44,914 bases of DNA from Pseudomonadota bacterium. GTDB taxonomy: Bacteria; Pseudomonadota; Alphaproteobacteria; Acetobacterales; Acetobacteraceae. The DNA lies in assembly GCA_021781835.1 (NCBI GenBank), contig JAJXWD010000022.1, forward strand, positions 1 to 44,914. The letters are read 5' to 3'. The position numbers and the translations under genes were made by a program. This document shows, piece by piece, positions 33,990-40,695 of the stretch (its first letter is position 1; the number at the start of each line of letters is the position of its first letter). Below the pieces are notes generated by a model. That model searched no databases and had not been told where the DNA came from. It saw nothing but the letters and a program-made list of their open reading frames with translations.

Positions 33990-34067
33990 TGCACCGGGGT
34001 GCTCGCGTGGTGCGGGCTGAGATTATACCCGTTGAACCTGTCTGGGTAATGCCAGCGAAGGGATGCA
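33990..34067 (+). promoter_or_regulatory. TPP riboswitch (THI element)
   Basis: The thiamine pyrophosphate aptamer is unmistakable: GGGGTGC at the 5' side, GGCTGAGA, ACCCGTTGAACCTG, then CTGGGTAATGCCAGCGAAGGGA. A short P1 can form between TGCA at 33990-33993 and TGCA at 34064-34067. The Shine-Dalgarno sequence of thiY (AAGGGA, 34058-34063) is the last conserved aptamer segment, so ligand binding should block translation directly without a separate expression platform. Confidence 0.96.
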
Positions 34068-34071
34068 GATC

Positions 34072-35019
34072 ATGCTCTCACGCCGTTCGTTTGTTGTTTC
34101 CGCCGCCCTGGCCGCGCCGGCCATCGCGCGCGCCGCGGGTGAACCGTTCACGCTGTTGCTGGACTGGTTTGTGAACCCCGACCATGCGCCGCTGTTCGCG
34201 GCGAAAACCTGCGGGGCGTTTGCCCGCGCGGGGCTGGCGGTGACGATGACCGCCCCCACCGACCCCGATCTGCCGCCCCGGCTGGTGGGCGCGGGCAAGG
34301 CCGATGCCTGCCTCAGCTATCAGCCCCAGCTTTACCAGTTCGTGGATAAGGGCCTGCCGGTGAAGCGGGTGGCGACGCTGATTGACCAGCCGCTTGATAC
34401 GCTGACCGCGCTGGGGGCGAGCGGGATTAAGACCATCGCCGATCTGAAGGGGCGCAAGATTGGGTATTCGGTGGAGGGGTTTGAGACCGTGCTGATCGGC
34501 ACCATGCTGAAAAGCGCGGGGCTGACGCTCGCCGATGTGACGCTGGTGAATGTGAATTTTAATCTGGTGACCGCGCTGCAGGCCAAGGAAGTGGATGCGG
34601 TGATTGGCACGTACCGGACTTATGAGGATATTCAGCTGGCGCAGGACGGGCTGGCGCCGGTGATCTTCGCGCCCGAGGATTATGGGGTGCCGCGTTCGGA
34701 CGAGCTGATTATGCTGGCCAATGACCGGAGCGTGGGCAGCGACAAGATGCGCCGCTTCGTGGCGGCGCTGGGCGAAGGGGTGGCGGCGCTGAAGAGCGAT
34801 CCGCAGGCCATGCTGGCGGGGTTTTTGAAAGATAATCCGAGCCTGAACGACAAGCTCGACCTGGCCTCGTGGGGGGCGCTGGTGCCGGGGTGTTTCGCGC
34901 CCGCGCCTGGCGCGCTGGATGGGGCGAAATACCGGCGCTACCGCGACTTCATGGCCGCGAACGGGCTGATTAAGCACGCGCTGCCACTGGCCGATTACGC
35001 CGTGGCCACCAAAGCCTGA
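34072..35019 (+). CDS. thiY: ThiY-type pyrimidine precursor binding protein (NMT1/THI5-like)
   Basis: A periplasmic binding protein of the NMT1/THI5 family that delivers a hydroxymethylpyrimidine precursor of thiamine to an ABC importer. The ATG at 34072 gives 315 residues and lies 8 bp from AAGGGA; an ATG at 34063 lies inside the riboswitch P1. The N-terminus MLSRRSFVVSAALAAPAIARA is a twin-arginine signal. Family features include LLDWFVNPDHAPLF, YQPQLYQF, GYSVEGFE and the PEDYGVPRSDELI segment. Control by TPP and the following ATPase and permease genes support the role. Confidence 0.93.
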   Translation: MLSRRSFVVSAALAAPAIARAAGEPFTLLLDWFVNPDHAPLFAAKTCGAFARAGLAVTMTAPTDPDLPPRLVGAGKADACLSYQPQLYQFVDKGLPVKRVATLIDQPLDTLTALGASGIKTIADLKGRKIGYSVEGFETVLIGTMLKSAGLTLADVTLVNVNFNLVTALQAKEVDAVIGTYRTYEDIQLAQDGLAPVIFAPEDYGVPRSDELIMLANDRSVGSDKMRRFVAALGEGVAALKSDPQAMLAGFLKDNPSLNDKLDLASWGALVPGCFAPAPGALDGAKYRRYRDFMAANGLIKHALPLADYAVATKA

Positions 35020-35023
35020 GACC

Positions 35024-35752
35024 GTGGGCCCGGCGCCTGGCATTACCATAACCGGGGCGACGCTGACCTATGACGGGGCGGCGGTGTTCGCGGGGCTGGA
35101 TGTGATGCTGGAGGCCGGGCGGCTGAGCGCGCTGCTGGGGCCGAGCGGCGTGGGCAAGACCAGCCTGCTGCGCGCCATCGCCGGGCTGGAGCGGCTGGAT
35201 GAAGGGACCGTGCACGCCAGCGACGGCGCGCCCCTGGCCGGGCGGGTGGCGTGGATGGCGCAGCGCGATTTGCTGCTGCCCTGGGCGGATGCGCTGGGCA
35301 ATGTGACGCTGGGCGCGAGGCTGCGGGGAGAAAAGCCCGATGCCGGGCGGGCCGAGGGGCTGCTGGCGCGCGTGGGGCTGGCCGAGAAGCGCCGCGCGCT
35401 GCCGGCCACGCTCTCGGGCGGGGAGCGCCAGAGGGTGGCGCTGGCCCGCACGCTTTATGAAGACAAGCCCGTGGTGCTGATGGATGAGCCGTTTTCGGCG
35501 CTCGATGCCATTACGCGCGCCAGGTTGCAGGAGTTGGCGGCGGACGTGCTGGCCGGGCGGACCGTGCTGCTGATTACCCACGACCCCTGGGAAGCCTGCC
35601 GGCTTGGCGAGGCGGTGTATGTGCTGAGCGGGCGGCCGGCCACGCTTTCGGCGCCGCTGGTGCTGGACGGCGCCATACCGCGCGCGCCCGATGACGAGGC
35701 GGCGCTGCGCGCGCAGGGGCGGCTGCTGAAGCGGCTGGAGGTGGGGGCGTGA
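35024..35752 (+). CDS. thiZ: ABC transporter ATPase for thiamine pyrimidine precursor
   Basis: A 242-residue ATPase with Walker A GPSGVGKT (about 38-45), Q-loop region MAQRDLLLPW, signature LSGGERQR, Walker B VVLMDEP and the ITHDPWEA H-loop. It belongs to the nitrate/sulfonate/taurine-type group, as ThiZ does. The GTG start at 35024 is 4 bp after the thiY stop. Its own stop overlaps the thiX start (GTGA). It powers the ThiXYZ importer from the cytoplasmic side. Confidence 0.9.
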   Translation: MGPAPGITITGATLTYDGAAVFAGLDVMLEAGRLSALLGPSGVGKTSLLRAIAGLERLDEGTVHASDGAPLAGRVAWMAQRDLLLPWADALGNVTLGARLRGEKPDAGRAEGLLARVGLAEKRRALPATLSGGERQRVALARTLYEDKPVVLMDEPFSALDAITRARLQELAADVLAGRTVLLITHDPWEACRLGEAVYVLSGRPATLSAPLVLDGAIPRAPDDEAALRAQGRLLKRLEVGA

Positions 35753-36483
35753 AGCGGGCGCTGGCCATGGCACTGGGGCTGCTGGGCGCCTGGTGGGGGG
35801 TGAGCGCGCTGGCGCTGGTGCCTGAGTTCATGCTGCCCTCGCCCGCCGAGGTGGCGCTGGCGGGGTGGCAGAACGGCGCGTACCTGGCCCAGAACGCGCT
35901 GGTGACGGGGAGCGAGATTTTGCTCGGGCTGCTGTGTGGCACGGCGCTGGGAGCGGGGGCGGCGCTGGTGATCGCGGCGTCGGGCACGCTGCAACGCTGG
36001 CTGATGCCGCTGCTGGTGGTCTCGCAGGCGGTGCCGGTGTTTGCGCTGGCGCCGCTGATGGTGCTGTGGCTGGGGTTTGGGCTGGCCTCGAAAGTGGCGC
36101 TGGCGGTGCTGGTGATCTTTTTTCCGGTGACGGCGAATTTTTTGGACGGGCTGCGGCGCACCGAGCCGGGGTGGCTGGATTTGGCCGCCACCATGGGCGC
36201 CAGGCCGTGGCGCGTGCTGCTGGGGCTGCGTTTGCCCGCCGCGCTGCCGGCGCTGGCCTCGGGCGTGCGGGTGGCGGCGGCGGTGGCGCCGATTGGGGCG
36301 GTGCTGGGCGAATGGGTGGGGGCTTCGAGCGGGCTGGGCTATGTGATGCTCAACGCCAATGCGCGCATTGAGACGGCGCTGATGTTTGCCGCGCTGCTGG
36401 TGCTGGGGGTGATGAGCGTGACGCTCTATGTGGCGGTGGACCGCGGCTTGCGCGCCGCTTTGCGCTGGAGCCCGGGAGGGTAG
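35749..36483 (+). CDS. thiX: ABC transporter permease for thiamine pyrimidine precursor
   Basis: A 244-residue integral membrane protein of the BPD_transp_1 (SsuC/TauC-like) group with about six hydrophobic segments. The EAA loop is visible as LDLAATMGARPWRVLLGLRLPAALP. The GTG at 35749 overlaps the thiZ stop. The stop codon TAG (36481-36483) consists of the first three bases of the fourth MITE-like copy, so the native C-terminus may have been altered. It completes the TPP-controlled thiYZX operon. Confidence 0.9.
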   Translation: MKRALAMALGLLGAWWGVSALALVPEFMLPSPAEVALAGWQNGAYLAQNALVTGSEILLGLLCGTALGAGAALVIAASGTLQRWLMPLLVVSQAVPVFALAPLMVLWLGFGLASKVALAVLVIFFPVTANFLDGLRRTEPGWLDLAATMGARPWRVLLGLRLPAALPALASGVRVAAAVAPIGAVLGEWVGASSGLGYVMLNANARIETALMFAALLVLGVMSVTLYVAVDRGLRAALRWSPGG

Positions 36484-36585
36484 AGCGGGATGCGTTATGA
36501 CGCACCCGCTCTACCTTTATTTTAGCGATCAATTTCATTGGTTTAGCTCGAATCTGGCGATTCGATCTAAACCAATATTGATCTA
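36481..36585 (+). mobile_element. MITE-like two-hairpin element, copy 4
   Basis: A full 105-bp copy. Hairpin B (36481-36513) is almost perfect: TAGAGCGGG/CCCGCTCTA with inner TGCGT/ACGCA. Hairpin A (36527-36583) has outer GATCAAT/ATTGATC, middle ATTGGTTTAG/CTAAACCAAT and a perfect inner stem TCGAATC/GATTCGA that differs from copy 1 on both strands. Both ends form stop codons: TAG of thiX on the plus strand and TAG of the TAXI gene on the minus strand. No flanking direct repeat is seen. Confidence 0.86.
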
Positions 36586-37560
36586 GCCGATATCGGCGCC
36601 GCTGACGCGCTGGCCGGCGGCGTTGAGGGCGGCGGCGGCGCCTTGGTGGAATTTGAGCCCGAGCCCGCCCGCGCCGGTGGGCGGTGGCGGGTTGGCGGCG
36701 GCGGGGATGGCGCGGGCCAGCTGAGCGCGGTGGGAGAGCGCGGCGCTGGTGATGATGTTGGCCAAGGCGGGCGCGAGGCTGGCCGCGCAGATGGCGTAAT
36801 TATCGGTGCCGAGCGTGGAGACGGGCACGCCCAGGCCCGGAAACGTGCCGCTGGGCAGGATGATTTCGCGGAAACCCGGCAATTTGGCGGCGACCAGGGC
36901 GCATTCATCCTGCGAAAACCCGATGAGGGAGAAACGATGCCCCATGGCCGCCTGGGTGATGACGCTGAGCGGCGGGGCGCCGATGAAGGCGCAGGCATCG
37001 AGCTGGCCGGACTGCATGGCCTTGATCTGGGGCGCGAGGTCGCCGGTGACGGTGCGCGCGGGCATGACGCCGAGCAGGCCGAGAATTTGGGCCACCGTGG
37101 CATCGACGGAGCCGCCATCGGGCCCGACGCCGATGGTGAGGCCGGCCAGCTCGGAAAGCCGCGTGGGGCCGCCGGGCGGCGCGAAGATTTGCAGCACCGA
37201 GACATAGGCCGGAAATAACAGCCGGAAAGAGGAGATTTTGGCCCCCGCCGTCCAGCCGCTGGTGCCCGTGACCGCCTGATGCGCGACCACGGCGGTGGTG
37301 AGGCCGAGCTGGGCGGTGCCTTCATCGATGAGCAGGATGTTGGCGTCGGCGCCGCCGGTTTCGTGGTAGGCGATGTCAACGCCCGCCGGCGCCGCCGCGA
37401 GCTGGCCCCAGGCGGGGCCGAACAGCGCATAGTCGCTGCCTGGACGGCCGGTGGCCATGACCAGGCCGCTGGGGGCGGACTGAGCGCGGGCCGGGCGCAG
37501 GCCGGAAGCGGCAAGGGCAAGGCCCAGACAGGGCAGTAACCGGCGGCGCGACAGGTTCAC
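36583..37560 (-). CDS. TAXI-family TRAP transporter substrate-binding protein
   Basis: A 325-residue periplasmic binding protein. The N-terminus MNLSRRRLLPCLGLALAASG is a twin-arginine signal ending in AQS. Family features of the TAXI type follow: MATGRPGSDYALFGPAWG, ETGGADANILLIDEGTAQLGL, IGVGPDGGSVDATVAQIL and TLGTDNYAICA. TAXI proteins work with a fused TRAP permease, but none is encoded nearby, so this is an orphan. The C-terminus (GADIG) ends exactly at the element border, and the stop codon is contributed by the element. The ligand is unknown. Confidence 0.85.
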   Translation of the reverse strand: MNLSRRRLLPCLGLALAASGLRPARAQSAPSGLVMATGRPGSDYALFGPAWGQLAAAPAGVDIAYHETGGADANILLIDEGTAQLGLTTAVVAHQAVTGTSGWTAGAKISSFRLLFPAYVSVLQIFAPPGGPTRLSELAGLTIGVGPDGGSVDATVAQILGLLGVMPARTVTGDLAPQIKAMQSGQLDACAFIGAPPLSVITQAAMGHRFSLIGFSQDECALVAAKLPGFREIILPSGTFPGLGVPVSTLGTDNYAICAASLAPALANIITSAALSHRAQLARAIPAAANPPPPTGAGGLGLKFHQGAAAALNAAGQRVSGADIG

Positions 37561-37690
37561 CGTTCATCCTCCCGTGAGGGCCTGATGGGTTGAGAGGCGT
37601 TTCAGGCGGTCTCGTCTCCCGCTTGGCGGGCCGATCCACGGTCATCGCGCTCCAGACGGGGCGGATTTGAACGCGGGCGGTTAATCATTG

Positions 37691-38581
37691 TCAAGCTTGA
37701 GGCGGGCGGCGCGGTCGCAGCTCGCTCACCACGATGCCCGCCACGATGAGCCCCGCCCCCAGCACCGCCAGGGGGGACAAGACATCGCCCGCCAAACGCC
37801 CGGCGATGCCGCCCCAGACCGGCTCGCCCGCATAGATGATGGCGGCGCGCGCCGGTGAGACGGATTTTTGCGCCCAGTTCATGGTGAGCTGGATGAGCGC
37901 GCTGGCCAGGCCCAGACCGAGGGCCGCCAGCAGCCAGACCCAGGAAAAGCCGGGCACGGGCTCGCCGACAAGGGGCATGGCGGCAAAGGAGACCAGACTG
38001 GCGGTGAAAAGCTGGATGAGGGTGACGCGGGTGCTGTCAACCTCGCCCGCGAAGCCGCCGATGAGCAGGATCTCGGCGGCGATGGCGGCGGCGCCGATGA
38101 GGGTGGCGGTCTCGCCCGGGCCAAGCCCGACATGCCAGGCCGCCGGGCCCGCGATGCAGGACAGCCCGGCAAAGGCCAGCGCGATGCCGCCCCAGGTGAG
38201 CAGGCGCGGCGGGCGGCGGAGCACCAGCCATTGCAGCAGCGGCACCATGGGCACGTAGAGCCCGGTGAGAAAGGCCGAGCTGCTGCTGGTGATGGAGCGC
38301 AGCCCGAAGCTTTGCAGCCCATAGCCCAGGAAAATGGACAGCCCGATGGCGCCGCCCGCCAGCAGCTCGCGGCCGGTGAGGAAGCGCAGCCTTGGCCGGA
38401 ACAGCGCCAGGCTGAGCAGGCCGGCGATGAGGAAGCGCACGCCGACGAAAAACAGCGGGCCGCTATGGCGCATGGCCAGATGGACGATGACGAAAGTGGT
38501 GCCCCAGACCATGGTGATGAGGAGCAGCGCCAGCTCCTGTTTGGTGAACAGGCTGGCGCGGCGGGGGAGCGCGGCGCTCAC
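37691..38581 (-). CDS. EamA/DMT-superfamily transporter
   Basis: A 296-residue inner-membrane protein with ten hydrophobic segments in two EamA repeats. It starts MSAALPRRASLFTKQELALLLITMVWGTTFV, where WGTTF is the usual TM1 motif. The second repeat begins about residue 155. The GTG start at 38581 overlaps the stop of the peptidase gene as GTGA. Members export amino acids or other metabolites; coupling to a proline-specific peptidase hints at amino acid efflux, which is inference. Confidence 0.88.
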   Translation of the reverse strand: MSAALPRRASLFTKQELALLLITMVWGTTFVIVHLAMRHSGPLFFVGVRFLIAGLLSLALFRPRLRFLTGRELLAGGAIGLSIFLGYGLQSFGLRSITSSSSAFLTGLYVPMVPLLQWLVLRRPPRLLTWGGIALAFAGLSCIAGPAAWHVGLGPGETATLIGAAAIAAEILLIGGFAGEVDSTRVTLIQLFTASLVSFAAMPLVGEPVPGFSWVWLLAALGLGLASALIQLTMNWAQKSVSPARAAIIYAGEPVWGGIAGRLAGDVLSPLAVLGAGLIVAGIVVSELRPRRPPQA

Positions 38582-39528
38582 CCCAGCGCCTTGGCGCGCT
38601 CCAGCGCCGCCACCAGCGCCAGGCGGATGCCCGGCTCGAGCGCGGAATGGCCGGCATCGGGGACCATGGTGAGGCGGGCGGCCGGCCAGGACTGGGCCAG
38701 CTCGAAGGCGCTTTGGGCCGGGCAGATCATGTCGTAGCGGCCTTGGATGATCTCGCCCGGTATGTGGCGGAGCTTGTGCATGTGGCCCAGGAGCCCGGCC
38801 TCGGGGAGAAACAGGCCGTGGCGGAAATAATGCGCCTCGATGCGCGCGAGGCCGATGGCGGTGCGGTCTTGCGCGAAGGCGGAGACGGCCTCGAAGCTCG
38901 GCAGCAGGGTGGAGCAGGAACCTTCATAGACCGACCAGGCGCGCGCCGCCGGGCCGTGAATGGCGGGGTCGGGGTTGGTGAGGCGCTGGAAATAATGCGT
39001 GAGCAGGTCGGCCTGCTCATGCGCGGGCAAAAACCCGGCGAAGGCGGCGTGGGCCTCGGGGAAGACGCGCGCCATGCCGTGGAGGAACCAGTCGACCTCC
39101 TGGGCGCGGCCCAGAAAAATGCCGCGCAATATGGCGCCCATGACCCGCTCGGGGTGGGATTGGGCATAGGCCAGCGCCAGGGTGGAGCCCCAGGAGCCGC
39201 CAAACAGCAGCCAGCGATTGATGCCGAGATGGACGCGGAGCTGCTCGATATCGGCCACCAGATGGGGGGTGGTGTTGTCCTCTATGCCGCCCAGGGGCAC
39301 GGAACGCCCGGCGCCGCGCTGGTCGAAGATGACGACCCGCCAGAAATGGGGGTCGAAAAACCGCCGGTGGACGGCCCCGGCCCCGGCGCCCGGCCCGCCA
39401 TGGAGGAACAGCACCGGATGGCCGGACGGGTTGCCGACCTGCTCGAAATACATGCGATGGCCGCCGGACAGGGGGAGATACCCGGTCTCGAAGGGCGCGA
39501 TGTCGGGGTAGAGGTCGCCGCGCGGCAT
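38578..39528 (-). CDS. pip: Proline iminopeptidase (S33 alpha/beta hydrolase)
   Basis: A 316-residue cytoplasmic peptidase that removes N-terminal proline. The oxyanion motif HGGPGAG and DQRGAGRS are family signatures. The nucleophile is the Ser in GGSWGS, and the other triad members lie in the RYDMICP and DAGHS segments. I use the ATG at 39528; a GTG three bases earlier is equally possible. It follows the aminotransferase gene by 7 bp and overlaps the DMT transporter gene. Confidence 0.93.
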   Translation of the reverse strand: MPRGDLYPDIAPFETGYLPLSGGHRMYFEQVGNPSGHPVLFLHGGPGAGAGAVHRRFFDPHFWRVVIFDQRGAGRSVPLGGIEDNTTPHLVADIEQLRVHLGINRWLLFGGSWGSTLALAYAQSHPERVMGAILRGIFLGRAQEVDWFLHGMARVFPEAHAAFAGFLPAHEQADLLTHYFQRLTNPDPAIHGPAARAWSVYEGSCSTLLPSFEAVSAFAQDRTAIGLARIEAHYFRHGLFLPEAGLLGHMHKLRHIPGEIIQGRYDMICPAQSAFELAQSWPAARLTMVPDAGHSALEPGIRLALVAALERAKALG

Positions 39529-39535
39529 CACAAGC

Positions 39536-40684
39536 TCAGGCGCTCAGGGCTTGGCGCAGCACGGCCGTGACGCGCAGGGCCTGGTCGTCGGTGAGGTCGG
39601 GGTGGATGGGCAGGGCCAGGATGCGCGGGCCGAGGCCCTCGGCGACCGGCAGGCTGGTGCCGTCATGCGCGGCGGCATAGGCGGGCTGCTCGTGCAGGGC
39701 GCGGGGATAGTAGATGGCATGGCCGATCTGGGCCGTGCCGAGGGCGTCCTTGGCGGCCTCGCGGGCCTCGTGCGTGGGGAAAAGCACGGCATAGACCGCC
39801 CAGGCGGAGCGGCTGTTGGGCACGCGCGCGGGCGTGGTGAGCAGGTTGCCCAATTCGCGGTCATAGATTTGGGCGATTTGCTCACGCCGCGCGAGCTCGG
39901 CCTCGAAGATGGTGAGCTTGGAGAGCAGCACGGCGGCTTGCAGCGTGTCGAGCCGGCCGTTCATGCCGATGCGCTCGACCTGATAGCGCGTGGCGCCCTC
40001 GCCATGGGTGCGGAGGGATTTATAGAGCGTGGCGCGCTCATCGGATTGGGTGAACAGCGCCCCGCCATCACCATAGCCGCCCAGGGGTTTGGAGGGGAAG
40101 AAGGAGGTGGCGGTGGCGTCCGCCTGGGTGCCGAGGCGCGCGCCATTGAGGCTGGCGCCGAAGGATTGGGCGCAGTCATCGAGGGTGAACAGGGCTTCGC
40201 GGGTGGCGAGGGCAGCGAGGGCGGGCCAGTCGGCCGGCTGGCCGAACAGATCGACGCCGATGATGGCGCGCGGCCTGAGGCGCCCCGCAGCGCGCACCTG
40301 CTGGATGCGGGATTCGAGGTGGGCGAGGTCGATCTGGAAGGTGCGGGGATCGACATCGACGAAGACCGGCGTGGCGCCGAGCAGAAGCGCGACCTCGGCG
40401 GTGGCGGTGTAGGTGAAGGCGGGCAGGAACACGGCATCGCCCAGGCCGATCTGCTCGGCCATGAGGGCGATGGTCAGGGCATCGGTGCCAGAGGACACGG
40501 TGACGCAATGTTTGGCGCCGCAGAACTGGGCCAGCTCGGCTTCGAGTTCGCGCACTTCGGGGCCGAGTATGTATTGGCCGTGGGCCAGAACGGCATTGAT
40601 GCGGGCCGCGACATCGCCGTGCAGACGGGCCTGCTGGGCCTTGAGGTCGAGGAAGGGAATCGGCGGGAGGGGTTGGGCGGTCAT
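39536..40684 (-). CDS. DegT/DnrJ/EryC1/StrS-family aminotransferase
   Basis: A 382-residue PLP enzyme that transfers an amino group to a nucleotide-linked keto-sugar. PLP sites are visible: SSGTDAL (phosphate), LDDCAQSFGA (Asp169/170) and the Schiff-base Lys199 in FFPSKPLGGYGDGG. The gene follows the CapD-type dehydratase with an 11-bp gap, and the two could act in sequence: 4,6-dehydration of a UDP-HexNAc then C4 amination, as in bacillosamine-type pathways. The exact sugar cannot be read from the sequence. Confidence 0.92.
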   Translation of the reverse strand: MTAQPLPPIPFLDLKAQQARLHGDVAARINAVLAHGQYILGPEVRELEAELAQFCGAKHCVTVSSGTDALTIALMAEQIGLGDAVFLPAFTYTATAEVALLLGATPVFVDVDPRTFQIDLAHLESRIQQVRAAGRLRPRAIIGVDLFGQPADWPALAALATREALFTLDDCAQSFGASLNGARLGTQADATATSFFPSKPLGGYGDGGALFTQSDERATLYKSLRTHGEGATRYQVERIGMNGRLDTLQAAVLLSKLTIFEAELARREQIAQIYDRELGNLLTTPARVPNSRSAWAVYAVLFPTHEAREAAKDALGTAQIGHAIYYPRALHEQPAYAAAHDGTSLPVAEGLGPRILALPIHPDLTDDQALRVTAVLRQALSA

Positions 40685-40695
40685 GATGCCCGAGC

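Noticed and set aside
33794-33994. Short open frames in the GC-rich stretch between the AT-rich gene and the riboswitch.
   Set aside because: They lack ribosome binding sites and recognisable sequence, and one overlaps the riboswitch start.
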